Numbered from the stretch's first letter, positions 8,058 to 16,771 are shown. The stretch is 64,000 nucleotides of DNA from Verrucomicrobiales bacterium (GCA_029213005.1 JARGPI010000019.1:1-64000); one strand, 5' to 3'. Translations and numbers: made by a program. Notes: generated by a model from the letters alone, not told the origin.

Positions 8058-9605
8058 CTATTTTTCAGGCGCCGGTAACTTTGAAACCAGCACCTTCGTA
8101 TCGGGATCCTTCCCGGAATAGAAGGAGACAAAGTGAGTGTCCCCGATCAGGGTGGCATTGGCATTTCCCGAATCCCACGCGATGGGACTCCCAATACCTA
8201 CAGCTTCCGAGTCCGGCCACTTCAGTGGATCATCAAAAACCAGATCCGGATCAACGACCCGACGACGAAGAATCCCCCTGCCGCGTTCGTAGTAATAGTT
8301 ACTCAACAATCCGGTCTCCCTGTCGAGTATCAAGCTGGGGGTTGAGGCTTTGGTATCAGCAATATTGGTCCGCTTCCGGGTCCAGGTTTTGCCGTAGTCG
8401 GTGGAAACCATCTGATACTGAGGTTGCCCTCCCATTTCCGTCCGGGCGATGCCGAGCAATCGACCATTCCCCAGGTAAACCGCAGCAGGTTCCGTAGGCC
8501 AATCCTTTTTGAGAAGACCGGACTCCACCGTGGTCTGAGTCCAGGTAGCTCCGTCGTCGCCACTTGTCATGTAACCCCACGAATGCACCGGATCTTCACT
8601 GTAGTTCCCCGCAAACCACAGCGCCATCAGCCCCACTTTCTCCACTTCAAAAACATCAGTAATCTGCATGGGCTGAACCTCCAGCTTCGGTGTCGCGAGA
8701 AGCGTAAAAGTTTCCCCGTCCGTCGAGCGATACAGGTCGTGATGCCAGCCCTTTCCCACCCGTCGGACCCAGAGCAGCATCGCGCCCGTCGAGTCGAGTC
8801 CCTTTCCGACCGTCACTTCGCCATAGTCCGGAGTGTTGGCAATGGTTACCTCATCGCCCCAGGTTTTCCCCCCGTCCAGCGAAGCGCGCGAATAAACCGC
8901 CCGGGCATCTTCATTCACCGTGTGCTTCGAACCGCGGCTATAGGTACAAACTAGTTTATCTCCGATCGCCTGCATCATCGGCCAGGAATTGTAGCCACTC
9001 ACATCCTGCACCACGAGCGGTTCTGCGGGAGCCCGCACCGGAGTCACCTTAACCACTGCCAGGCCCATCGGCCGGGTGAACGTATCTCCAGGATCGCCCG
9101 GCTCTCTCTGAATACGCACCGTCAGCGGAGCATCGGGAACCACTTCGTAATAAGATTCCAGAACAATCGTCCGCGAAAAGAACGGGCCTTCCGGAAGCGG
9201 ACTCTGCACCGTTTTACCCAGCGCATTCCGATCCAAAAAACTTGCATCGCTCACCATCTGCGAAAGGTGAACCCGGTACACATCGGTAAACTCGGGATTT
9301 GTCGTCGGGTCCGTCGAGGTCACGACAATCTCAACCTTCACTGCCTTGCAGTCTGCCGGAAGACTGCCGATTACCCCCGAAACCGACTGCCCGACCGACC
9401 CGCCCGAGAGCGACCACACGGGAATGTGTGTCGAACCGTGCGACATGAGAACCAGCGAAGGTTTACCCGTCGCGATCGAAAGATCATTCGCGGTCAAGCT
9501 GATTGGTGAATAAGCAGCTTCTCCTGCCACCGCATTGGCAAAAAGCGATGAAAGTAGAGCCAAAAAGTATAGAAGAGATTTTGTATAGTGATTTCCAGGT
9601 TTCAT
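8058..9605 (-). CDS. Secreted sialidase-like (BNR/Asp-box) protein
   Basis: From the ATG at 9605 the protein is 515 residues with a signal peptide (YFLALLSSLFANAVAGEA). The frame extends 17 codons upstream, but that part would sit before the signal peptide, so 9605 is preferred. The C-terminal two thirds carry Asp-boxes of the form S-x-D-x-G-x-T-W or close: SLDGGKTW, STDGETF, SGDDGATW and STDYGKTW, indicating a six-bladed exo-alpha-sialidase-type propeller. The N-terminal 170 residues resemble a carbohydrate-binding or beta-sandwich part. Substrate is unknown; verrucomicrobial members are often of unproven activity. It lies among sulfatase genes, which fits polysaccharide use. Confidence 0.8.
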   Translation of the reverse strand: MKPGNHYTKSLLYFLALLSSLFANAVAGEAAYSPISLTANDLSIATGKPSLVLMSHGSTHIPVWSLSGGSVGQSVSGVIGSLPADCKAVKVEIVVTSTDPTTNPEFTDVYRVHLSQMVSDASFLDRNALGKTVQSPLPEGPFFSRTIVLESYYEVVPDAPLTVRIQREPGDPGDTFTRPMGLAVVKVTPVRAPAEPLVVQDVSGYNSWPMMQAIGDKLVCTYSRGSKHTVNEDARAVYSRASLDGGKTWGDEVTIANTPDYGEVTVGKGLDSTGAMLLWVRRVGKGWHHDLYRSTDGETFTLLATPKLEVQPMQITDVFEVEKVGLMALWFAGNYSEDPVHSWGYMTSGDDGATWTQTTVESGLLKKDWPTEPAAVYLGNGRLLGIARTEMGGQPQYQMVSTDYGKTWTRKRTNIADTKASTPSLILDRETGLLSNYYYERGRGILRRRVVDPDLVFDDPLKWPDSEAVGIGSPIAWDSGNANATLIGDTHFVSFYSGKDPDTKVLVSKLPAPEK

Positions 9606-9761
9606 CGTAAGAGCAAAGATCCAGCGCTGTCTAAAGCGATAAATTCTCTGGGACAAAAGTAAATCAATTCAGCGCACCTGAATAAGCCAATAGGCCCCCC
9701 AAACCCGTTACCGCTAATGTTCTGGACCAGGGAGAAAAACCGGTGGATATTATTATCGAAC

Positions 9762-9889
9762 CGAAGCCTATCAGATTAGTGTTATTTAGTGCTAATTAGT
9801 GTCGAGCGAAGCGGATTAGTGTTAGACCGATAGTTTGAACACTAATTTTCACGAATGAACACAAAGAAACACTAATCTGATAGGCTTCG
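9762..9889. repeat. MITE-like element with 22-bp inverted ends
   Basis: Positions 9762-9783 and 9868-9889 are perfect 22-bp inverted repeats (left arm begins CGAAGCCTATCAG). The 84-bp interior contains several ATTAGTG blocks and the segment 9837-9862, whose reverse complement recurs at 11834-11859 with one mismatch. There is no coding capacity. It sits upstream of the small membrane gene at 9937. Confidence 0.8.
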
Positions 9890-9936
9890 AAAAGTACGAA
9901 TCGAATAAATCTCGATTTAAAAACTCAACCACAGAA

Positions 9937-10245
9937 ATGTTTACCGAATCGACGCAGAAATGCTTCTGGGCTGGCTTACGTTATCTCGTGCGGTTCATTT
10001 CCGTAGTAATAGGGATTGCACTGCTTGGAGTCACCGGACTGGCATTAATATCGGCTGTCTTTATGATCAACTTCGGTGGATTCTTCCAAAGAATGGAGGG
10101 CTGGCAAATCGTAACCGGCAGTCTCTTTTCGCTAGGCATTGCAGTAGGATGCCTCCAGTACAACCCAAAATTCGGCCTGAGAGGCCGAAGGAACGACGCA
10201 TCTATCAAAGATACTTCCGAAGACGAGCCGTCTCCAAACAGCTGA
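9937..10245 (+). CDS. Small membrane protein, function unknown
   Basis: A 102-residue protein with two hydrophobic segments, VVIGIALLGVTGLALISAVFMI (about 22-43) and IVTGSLFSLGIAVGCL, then a polar C-terminal tail rich in Arg, Asp and Glu. I do not recognise the family. It starts 47 bp after a repeat element and is followed by a sulfatase gene 91 bp later on the same strand. It is supported by the amphipathic order of helices and tail rather than by a motif. Confidence 0.55.
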   Translation: MFTESTQKCFWAGLRYLVRFISVVIGIALLGVTGLALISAVFMINFGGFFQRMEGWQIVTGSLFSLGIAVGCLQYNPKFGLRGRRNDASIKDTSEDEPSPNS

Positions 10246-10336
10246 TTTGATCAACTGACCTGAAGGCACAGAATCGCACCTGCATGCGGCGCAATTTTTT
10301 CTCGATTACCCGCTGCATTTTGGCCAAACTGATCCT

Positions 10337-11752
10337 ATGAGACAGCTCTTAATTCTGACCCTCTGGCTTTCCTTAATCAGTTGTGCCTATTCTGCAGACA
10401 AACCCAACGTCCTGCTGGTATTCATCGATGATATGGGTTGGGGAGACTTCTCCTGTTTCGGCAATGAAGACGCCTCAACACCGCACATTGACCAGATGGC
10501 ATCGGAAGGAATTCGCTTCGAACAATTCTACGTCAACTCACCAATTTGTTCTCCCTCTCGAACCGCGATCTCCACCGGGCAATATCCGCAGCGCTGGAAG
10601 ATCACTTCTTACCTGGCCCGCCGGGATCTCAATGAAAAACGCGGAATGGCGCAGTGGCTCGATCCCAAAGCCCCGATGCTGGCCAGGGCATTACAAAATG
10701 CCGGCTATGCGACCGGTCACTTTGGAAAATGGCACATGGGAGGTCAAAGAGATGTCGATAACGCCCCGGCAATCAGCGAGTATGGATTTGACACTTCACT
10801 GACCAATTTCGAAGGAATGGGTCCCAAACTGCTTCCTTTGACGATGAAACCCGGCGATAAAGAAGCAGGTAAGATCTGGGAAGATGCCGAACGTCTTGGA
10901 GATGGCTATCAATGGATGCAGCGCTCCAAAATTACCGGCGGCTTTATCGATGCAGCTCTACCGTTTATTGATCAAGCCACCCGGGAAAAAAAGCCCTTCT
11001 ATATCAACCTTTGGCCCGATGATGTTCACGGTCCATTCTGGCCGCCAGTTGAGAAATGGGGCGATGGATCAAAACGCACCCTTTATCTATCCGTTCTCGA
11101 AGTAATGGATCAGCAACTTGGGAAACTCTTCTCGAGAATCCAAAACGATGAAGCCCTGAGAAACAATACATTAGTTTTGATGTGTTCAGACAACGGCCCA
11201 GAACCCGGAGCAGGACGCGCCGGCCCCTTCCGCGGGTTCAAAACTCACCTATACGAAGGCGGCATCCGGTCATCCTTAATCGCCTGGGGTCCGGGTCTCG
11301 TGAAAGGGGAGGGGAGAGTCGATCGGGCGTCAATTTTCTCCGCAATCGATCTCGTTCCAACGATTCTCGACATCACTGGAACCGAATTCCCAGCAAACGC
11401 TAACTTTGACGGAGAAGTCGTCACCAAAACCCTACTCGGAATCGAAGCCGGATCTCGCAAAGCGCCGATCTTTTTCCGGCGGCCTCCAGACCGGGATTCA
11501 TTTTACGGAATAGAAGATCTCCCGGATCTGGCAGTGCGTGATGGAAAATGGAAACTACTTTGCGAATACGACGGAAGTCATCCTGAACTATATAATATGG
11601 AAACCGACCGGAGCGAAACCGAAAATGTGGCATCCCGAAACGAAGAAACCGTTAAGCGTTTGACCGGAGCCCTGATCGAATGGCATCAAAGTATGCCTAC
11701 CGACAATGGCGCGACCTACATCGAGCCCAAGAGAAAAAAAAAGGAGAAGTGA
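10337..11752 (+). CDS. Secreted sulfatase (arylsulfatase family)
   Basis: A 471-residue hydrolase of sulfate esters, exported by a signal peptide (residues 1-19). The metal-binding start NVLLVFIDDMGWGD spans residues 24-37, and the maturation motif CSPSRTAISTG begins at Cys71, the residue converted to formylglycine. Further motifs are GKWHMG, the late SDNGPEPG (metal and sulfate ligands) and a C-terminal LYNMETDRSETENVA typical of the family. The C terminus is very Lys-rich (EPKRKKKEK). The substrate is not deducible. No sulfatase-modifying enzyme is in the window, so maturation depends on a gene elsewhere. Repeat elements lie on both sides. Confidence 0.93.
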   Translation: MRQLLILTLWLSLISCAYSADKPNVLLVFIDDMGWGDFSCFGNEDASTPHIDQMASEGIRFEQFYVNSPICSPSRTAISTGQYPQRWKITSYLARRDLNEKRGMAQWLDPKAPMLARALQNAGYATGHFGKWHMGGQRDVDNAPAISEYGFDTSLTNFEGMGPKLLPLTMKPGDKEAGKIWEDAERLGDGYQWMQRSKITGGFIDAALPFIDQATREKKPFYINLWPDDVHGPFWPPVEKWGDGSKRTLYLSVLEVMDQQLGKLFSRIQNDEALRNNTLVLMCSDNGPEPGAGRAGPFRGFKTHLYEGGIRSSLIAWGPGLVKGEGRVDRASIFSAIDLVPTILDITGTEFPANANFDGEVVTKTLLGIEAGSRKAPIFFRRPPDRDSFYGIEDLPDLAVRDGKWKLLCEYDGSHPELYNMETDRSETENVASRNEETVKRLTGALIEWHQSMPTDNGATYIEPKRKKKEK

Positions 11753-11804
11753 CTTGAGGAAAAACAAAGCATCTTGCTAAGTGAATATCAAAATCGATTT
11801 CTCA

Positions 11805-11834
11805 ATTCAAATATTTCGAAGCCCAACCGATTCG
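11805..11834 (+). repeat. Direct repeat, first copy (TATTTCGAAGCCCA type)
   Basis: This 30-bp block contains ATATTTCGAAGCCCA (11811-11825) followed after four bases by ATTCG. A near copy lies at 12074-12103 in the same orientation, so the two flank the inverted-repeat element at 11901-12045. CGAAGCC is also part of the 9762-9889 element. Confidence 0.7.
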
Positions 11835-11859
11835 TGTTCATTAGTGAAAATTAGTGTTC
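11834..11859 (+). repeat. Interspersed 26-bp repeat (ATTAGTG type), inverted copy of 9837-9862
   Basis: Positions 11834-11859 match the reverse complement of 9837-9862 at 25 of 26 positions. Core: TTAGTGAAAATTAGTGTTC. The two copies bracket the membrane protein and sulfatase genes. Similar TTCGTGTTCATT-type sequences are widespread intergenic repeats in several phyla as I recall; that link is not checked here. Confidence 0.75.
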
Positions 11860-11900
11860 TAACACAATGAGCACGCGCTTAACGTCGACCTCAAGCAATG

Positions 11901-12045
11901 TAGAGGAATCCGTGAGGATTTCTCCAGCCTGAATTCCAGAAACCGAAATTTATTCCAAGCGTCTTTCCCCAAACGCAGCGACGAGAGTCTCCGAGGTGAA
12001 TTTTCGTTCCTCAAATTCACTTAGAAATCCTCACGGATTCCTCTA
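11901..12045. repeat. Element with 23-bp perfect inverted ends
   Basis: Positions 11901-11923 and 12023-12045 are perfect 23-bp inverted repeats (left arm begins TAGAGGAATCCGTGAGG). The 99-bp interior has a smaller inverted repeat, GTGAATTT with AAATTCAC (about 11995-12020). There is no coding capacity. As RNA the whole would fold into a long hairpin. It may be a non-autonomous mobile element or a structured RNA. Confidence 0.8.
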
Positions 12046-12073
12046 CTAACCCGAACCTGTGCCATTTGTTCCG

Positions 12074-12103
12074 ATTCAGATATTTCGAAGCCCATCAAAT
12101 TCG
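12074..12103 (+). repeat. Direct repeat, second copy (TATTTCGAAGCCCA type)
   Basis: This is the second copy of the 30-bp block at 11805-11834. It shares ATATTTCGAAGCCCA (12080-12094) and the following ATTCG, with differences in the four bases between. Confidence 0.7.
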
Positions 12104-12143
12104 CTCATAATTACTGGGTGACACCTTTGCCTCGATTTTCGAT

Positions 12144-12165
12144 ATGCGGACAGGAGTGTCCGCAT
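12144..12165. repeat. GCGGACA hairpin downstream of the esterase gene
   Basis: ATGCGGACA (12144-12152) and TGTCCGCAT (12157-12165) form a 9-bp perfect stem with loop GGAG. It lies 16 bp past the stop of the minus-strand esterase gene. No T run follows on either strand, so it is not a classical terminator. Hairpins of this kind are frequent intergenic repeats in PVC genomes as far as I recall. Confidence 0.55.
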
Positions 12166-12180
12166 CACACGCACGACCCA

Positions 12181-13110
12181 TTAACGCCAGAGCCAGCGGA
12201 GCGAGTCGGGCAAGATCGCTCCTCCGTGGTTTCCGTTGTGGCCGCCTTCGCCATAGATAAACTCGTAGTCGTAGCCGGAATACTCCAATGCTTTGGCCAT
12301 TTGCTGATTGGCAAGAGGCCAGTTCCCATGGGCGTTATCGAGGTCATTCGAGCCGTCCTGTAGAAAAACCCGGATGGGCTTCTTCTCAGTTTTCCGGACT
12401 AATGCCGGGTAGACATGACCGCCGCGAATATTGGTGAAACTACCGATGTGGCTCAAAACTTTCTGAAACAAATCCGGGCGCTCCCACGCTGCCGTAAACG
12501 CGCAAATCCCGCCGGAACTCATGCCGCAGATAGCTCTCATTTTCGGGTCGCTGGTGAGCCGATAGGTTTTCCCAACTTCAGCCAGGATTTCTTTTTCGAT
12601 AAACTCGGCATATTTTCCGTCCAGAGTATCATATTCCAGAGACCGGTTGCTCCCGACTCCCTTGGGTGCTTTCCAACCCTGAGGTTTCTCAATCTCATCA
12701 GCAAACCAACCCGGGTTGACGAATATCCCGATAGTTACCGGCATTTCTCCAGCTGCTATCAAATTGTCAAAAACGATTGGTGTTCTCATCTGTCCGGTTT
12801 CCCCGATATAGGCATGACCATCCTGAAAGATCATCACCGCGGCTTTATCCTCACCCTCTGTTTTGTATTGAGCCGGAACATAAACGTAGTATTCCCGGAT
12901 CGTGCCTTCGTAGACTTTACTTTTCCAGATATGTTTACTCACGGTTCCCTTCGGATTTCCTTCCTTTCGCTCCGAATCCGGCCCCAGAGGATACTCTTTC
13001 GGCTTGGGTTTTCCGTCCTGAGCATGACTCAATGACAGAAAAAAAGCAGCGGCGGTCACGCTTAGGACCATTGCAGGGTTCCGGCTGAAAATTAGATTTC
13101 GGTTAGACAT
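12181..13110 (-). CDS. Secreted esterase of the enterochelin-esterase/feruloyl-esterase fold
   Basis: A 309-residue alpha/beta hydrolase of the putative-esterase family (PF00756 type). A signal peptide ends at SLSHAQ (about residue 30). Recognised by REYYVYVPAQYKTEGEDKAAVMIFQDGHAY, in parts, and the nucleophile elbow GMSSGGICAF; a catalytic His is probably in GEGGHNGNHG near the C terminus. Related verrucomicrobial proteins often release acyl or feruloyl groups from polysaccharides, but the substrate here is unknown. It sits between a sulfatase and the cyclase gene; the cyclase gene lies directly upstream on the same strand, ending 12 bp before this start. Confidence 0.85.
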   Translation of the reverse strand: MSNRNLIFSRNPAMVLSVTAAAFFLSLSHAQDGKPKPKEYPLGPDSERKEGNPKGTVSKHIWKSKVYEGTIREYYVYVPAQYKTEGEDKAAVMIFQDGHAYIGETGQMRTPIVFDNLIAAGEMPVTIGIFVNPGWFADEIEKPQGWKAPKGVGSNRSLEYDTLDGKYAEFIEKEILAEVGKTYRLTSDPKMRAICGMSSGGICAFTAAWERPDLFQKVLSHIGSFTNIRGGHVYPALVRKTEKKPIRVFLQDGSNDLDNAHGNWPLANQQMAKALEYSGYDYEFIYGEGGHNGNHGGAILPDSLRWLWR

Positions 13111-13122
13111 AGCAGAGCTATA

Positions 13123-15012
13123 TCACACCCGGACGGGTTCTGAAATCGGCTCGATCGTGGAACTGTGCCGAACCCGGGCGCCTGACAGCTTCCAGGCTGG
13201 AACATGATTGGTGAACCCTTTCAAAAGCAGTCCCTCGATGGCTTCAGTTTCGGGATCAAGATCCAAAATTTGAGCATAGGTTTCATCATCAATAACGATC
13301 TCGCGCGCACCGGCTCTGCCACAGAGCCGAGCCCCCAGATTCACTTTGGCACCGAGCACCGTATAATTGAGACGATCTTCGGATCCCATGCAGCCAGCCA
13401 CAATTTCCCCGGTCGCAATCCCAATTCCGATCTGAATATCGGCACCTTGCTCGCGGTTAAGCCGATCCCGTTCCTCGATCATTTTGATCGCGCAGTGAGC
13501 CGCATTGGCCGCATCGTTACCGTAGCTTTTCAAACCACCGAAAACGGCCATAATTTCGTCGCCGACAAATTTATCGACCACACCGAAATGTTCGCGCACC
13601 ACGTGAGTCAACGCTGTCATGTGATGATTTAAAATCTCGATAACTTCCTGAGGCGCCATCGTTTCGGTAAGATTGGTGAAACCTCTGATATCGCAGAATA
13701 GGACGGAAACCTTTTTCAGTTCGCCTCCGAGCTGAGGATTAAGCGTTCCCTCAATCATAGCTTGAGCCACAGACTCATCGCTGACTTTCCCGAGCAAACT
13801 CCGGTAACGCTCCTTGAGGCGGAGCTCCGCTGTCATCCGGTTGAACGATTCCGTCAATTCTCCGATTTCATCTTTTGACCGGACCGGCAGCTCGATATCC
13901 AGCTGACCGTCGCTAATTTTTCGGGTTCCCACGGACAACTCCTGAATCGGAACCGAGAGATTACGGGCCAGAAACCAGGCGGCAATCATACCCAAAAACA
14001 TGCCGGTGAGGCCAATTCCACTACCCTTGATCCGTAAATCATTCAGGTCGCGCTTCAACGCAGTCATCGGAAAGGCGGAAACCTGCCAGGCGGTTGAAAA
14101 AGGGGACTGGGGATTTATCGCACAGAAGTGAACGTAGTGAGGCTCGCCATGAATCGTAAATTCGAAATTACCGGAAAGTTCGCCATCCGGGAGCGCCGCC
14201 AGATTCTCGACCACTTCTTTCTCCAGCTCATCGAAGTGAGATTTGTCACCCTCCCGCTGCTCCTGATAATTCCCTAAAACGCTCGACGGATAGAGCGAAT
14301 CGTCGATCAGGATAGCATTCTCGTAGTGACCATCGCTCACTTCCCGATGGTATCGATCCAGGAAGCGCTCTGCTGCTGTCTCGGCCGTGGAAAAACTCAT
14401 CAAAAACGCGCCGATCACTTCGCCCGAATCAGGATTTTTTACCGGAGTGACACTGAGATCCCGAATAATCGATTCCCCGTTGGGAAGCTTCTGCGGAAAA
14501 TAAGCGACCTGCTGCGCCTCGCTTTGAACAAGATTTTCGAGCTGCTTCTCGATCGAATTTTTTCGCATGCGGGAATGATTACGCGCCGTTTTCTTTTCCA
14601 GTGGAGAGCTGATATAGGTAATTTGCCCTTCGATATCCATCACCGCCAGGATCCGGTTCAGTCTCGGACCGGAGGGAGCAAATTCGGGCTTTTTTCCGCC
14701 GCCCGATTTCATCGGAGGGGGGACTTGCGGTAATTTATCCAAAAACTCCCGACGCGCATCGTCGGCACCTTTATCGCCGCTCAGCAGTTTAACAATGTAA
14801 TCGGACTCAGCGAACTTTTGCCCGAGAATGAGCTGACCTTCGGAGCGTTTTTCCCGGGCGGAAAACAAATAATGGACTTCGCTATCGAACTTTTGTTTGA
14901 ACTGTCGCTGGTACGCCGCCTTGACTTTATTGCTCGTCAGTTGGATGACCGCGACCGACACCAAGGTCGTTGCGAAAAGGAAAGCCAACATTAATCGAGT
15001 TTGAAATTTCAT
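13123..15012 (-). CDS. Membrane-bound class III adenylate/guanylate cyclase with HAMP domain
   Basis: The product makes a cyclic nucleotide in response to an unknown extracytoplasmic signal. From ATG 15012 it is 629 residues; a GTG nine bases upstream is possible, but AAGAG is better spaced from the ATG. Order: TM helix (about 6-25), a large extracytoplasmic sensor (about 30-325), second TM (SGIGLTGMFLGMIAAWFLA), HAMP with RNLSVPIQELSVGTRKISDG, then a cyclase domain with VSVLFCDIRGFTNLTE and VDKFVGDEIMAVFGG, the two metal-binding aspartates being present. It is followed closely by the esterase gene and preceded by the SET gene on the same strand. Confidence 0.92.
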   Translation of the reverse strand: MKFQTRLMLAFLFATTLVSVAVIQLTSNKVKAAYQRQFKQKFDSEVHYLFSAREKRSEGQLILGQKFAESDYIVKLLSGDKGADDARREFLDKLPQVPPPMKSGGGKKPEFAPSGPRLNRILAVMDIEGQITYISSPLEKKTARNHSRMRKNSIEKQLENLVQSEAQQVAYFPQKLPNGESIIRDLSVTPVKNPDSGEVIGAFLMSFSTAETAAERFLDRYHREVSDGHYENAILIDDSLYPSSVLGNYQEQREGDKSHFDELEKEVVENLAALPDGELSGNFEFTIHGEPHYVHFCAINPQSPFSTAWQVSAFPMTALKRDLNDLRIKGSGIGLTGMFLGMIAAWFLARNLSVPIQELSVGTRKISDGQLDIELPVRSKDEIGELTESFNRMTAELRLKERYRSLLGKVSDESVAQAMIEGTLNPQLGGELKKVSVLFCDIRGFTNLTETMAPQEVIEILNHHMTALTHVVREHFGVVDKFVGDEIMAVFGGLKSYGNDAANAAHCAIKMIEERDRLNREQGADIQIGIGIATGEIVAGCMGSEDRLNYTVLGAKVNLGARLCGRAGAREIVIDDETYAQILDLDPETEAIEGLLLKGFTNHVPAWKLSGARVRHSSTIEPISEPVRV

Positions 15013-15070
15013 GATGGGCACTCTTTTCTAAACTCCGGAAGTGGCTTGTGGTTGCGGTCAGTTCCGTGAC

Positions 15071-15622
15071 CTACTCGGTACTGACCTTCGTGGTTTCCGC
15101 CATTTCGAGGCGTTTTTTCTCAGCGATCTTTTCTTTCAGCTCGTCCCAATAGTCCATCCCGGCGATGTAACCCGGGCAGCAATCTGCCCCACAGACGCAG
15201 GGATGTTCCTCCCAGTTTTCGAGATCAAAACCGTAGTTAAAAAGCAATTCATCGTCTTTCGCGATATCGCAAATCGACCAAATCCAGATTTCTCCATCCT
15301 CGATGTAGGCTTCGCAATTCACCTCACAACCGTGATTGATCAAGCGGGCCGCATTCTCCGGAACATCTCCGTCGATATCCCAATCATCATCCAGCGTAAA
15401 GATATAAACCGCAGCTTCACCGGTCTCATTATGGCGGTCCATCTGGGCCCAACCGCGAAGATCTGACTCCTCTTTATCGATCTTTTCTCCGATGTATTCG
15501 ATGATCGGAGTTTTCGCGGGAATATCTTTGGTCGCAAAAACACCGCGACCGTGAATGCCGGAACGGCGAACTTCACACCAGTCGGAATGACAGGATTCTC
15601 CTGGTAAAAGGGCACTACTCAT
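15071..15622 (-). CDS. SET-domain protein (putative protein lysine methyltransferase)
   Basis: A 183-residue protein made almost only of a SET domain plus a post-SET zinc site. It has GIHGRGVFA (22-30), the knot-forming NHGC (96-99, usually NHSC) and ELLFNYGFD (125-133), then Cys-x-Cys-x3-Cys at 142-148 (CVCGADC) as the post-SET motif. The family uses S-adenosylmethionine to methylate lysine; targets in free-living bacteria are mostly unknown. Ten bases separate it from the upstream DsbD-like gene and about 58 bp from the cyclase gene, all on the minus strand, so a transcription unit is likely. A Lys/Glu-rich helical tail ends the protein. Confidence 0.9.
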   Translation of the reverse strand: MSSALLPGESCHSDWCEVRRSGIHGRGVFATKDIPAKTPIIEYIGEKIDKEESDLRGWAQMDRHNETGEAAVYIFTLDDDWDIDGDVPENAARLINHGCEVNCEAYIEDGEIWIWSICDIAKDDELLFNYGFDLENWEEHPCVCGADCCPGYIAGMDYWDELKEKIAEKKRLEMAETTKVSTE

Positions 15623-15631
15623 TTCAAAAAA

Positions 15632-16492
15632 TCAGGAAGAGGATAGAGGCACTGAGATATAGACCCAATTGGAGGATACTCCCGGCCAACCTTCGGGATG
15701 ATAGAGTAATCCGGAAAACTTTTTCAGATTTTCCGGACCAAATCCGGACTTTTTCAGAATAAAGGTCAGTTCCTTCCGATCATCCGACCAGGTAATTGAC
15801 TGCGGCGAGTCGGAATTGATCTGATTATCTTCGCTGAAACAGTAAAGGTTCTCCTCCTCCCGAAACGACCGATCCGGAGATGCTACCGTGACCTGGATCT
15901 CCGTTTCCGTTTCCGAAGCTTCGATCAACCAATCCGCCGGAGCTGACTCGGGACGTTCCTCAATTGTCTGAGCAATCCGTTTCTGCCACTTCCGATCGAT
16001 ATCGGGCTTTCCGGTGCGATTCACCGGCAAAGTCAGCTCGAAATCGTGCCAGCCCGGGTGACAATTCTTTGCACAACACATAAAAGCCACCCTTGCCTTC
16101 AAGATCACTTCGTCCCCTTCAATCGTTTCAGGCACTGTAATCGTAGTCAGCAAATTGGTGTCGGTCTCATAACCGTAGGCGGTGTACTGAGCCATTTTCG
16201 TCAACTGAGGAACCGGCCACTCAAGATCCGAAGCTTTGAACCCTGAGGGCAGTTTCCACGAAATCGATGTGGGAACCCCCACGATTCCCGGTGCCTTCCA
16301 GTAAGTGTGATACTCCGGCTCGTGCTGAATGAAAAGAGAGATTGTCAGAGAACCACCCGGCTGGACTGAATTTTGGTCCGAGACCAGTTGCAAAGTTCGA
16401 ATACCCGGCTTCTGAGCGACCACAGACTCAGCAGCCACAATCCACCCGGAAAGTAGTACGGACAGGATGCTGGATAGAAAAATATTCTTCAT
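15632..16492 (-). CDS. Periplasmic DsbD alpha-domain-like protein
   Basis: A 286-residue secreted protein (ATG 16492, signal peptide MKNIFLSSILSVLLSGWIVA). It matches the N-terminal thiol domain of DsbD (PF11412 type): HTYWKAPGIVGVPTSISW, followed by the strand TTITVPETI and the cysteine segment FMCCAKNCHPG. No transmembrane or thioredoxin domain follows, so it is a stand-alone soluble version that could accept or give electrons in the periplasm or carry copper. The frame extends nine codons upstream, but that part precedes the signal peptide. It leads the run into the SET and cyclase genes. Confidence 0.85.
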   Translation of the reverse strand: MKNIFLSSILSVLLSGWIVAAESVVAQKPGIRTLQLVSDQNSVQPGGSLTISLFIQHEPEYHTYWKAPGIVGVPTSISWKLPSGFKASDLEWPVPQLTKMAQYTAYGYETDTNLLTTITVPETIEGDEVILKARVAFMCCAKNCHPGWHDFELTLPVNRTGKPDIDRKWQKRIAQTIEERPESAPADWLIEASETETEIQVTVASPDRSFREEENLYCFSEDNQINSDSPQSITWSDDRKELTFILKKSGFGPENLKKFSGLLYHPEGWPGVSSNWVYISVPLSSS

Positions 16493-16701
16493 GAACAAAA
16501 TCTCGATAAGAATTCTCACCTAACGAAAATACGTCAAGGGATTCACTCAATTTTAGAAGGGGACTTTCAGCAAGTATCAAGGTTTGTAAACCAACTATAA
16601 TCACAAATCCACGCCGGATCCGAAGAATGATCGCCCCTTTGCTCTAGTTCAATTTGAATTCAATTTTTTGCGATATTTGCTAGATCAAAACTATCGATTT
16701 A

Positions 16702-16738
16702 CGAAACAACTCCACCGGTTCTCGTCGGACCAGTGGAG
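16702..16738 (-). terminator. Candidate terminator of the outer-membrane barrel gene
   Basis: On the minus strand CTCCACTGGT and ACCGGTGGAG pair (10 bp, one T-G) around a 9-nt loop, followed by TTGTTTCG. It lies 34 bp past the stop of the gene ending at 16772. The T tract is weak. Confidence 0.45.
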
Positions 16739-16771
16739 CGTTTTAGAACAAAAGAACGTTTTTGCCGGAGG

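Noticed and set aside
12144..12165. Rho-independent terminator of the esterase gene
   Set aside because: The stem is good but no T tract follows on the minus strand; kept only as a hairpin repeat.
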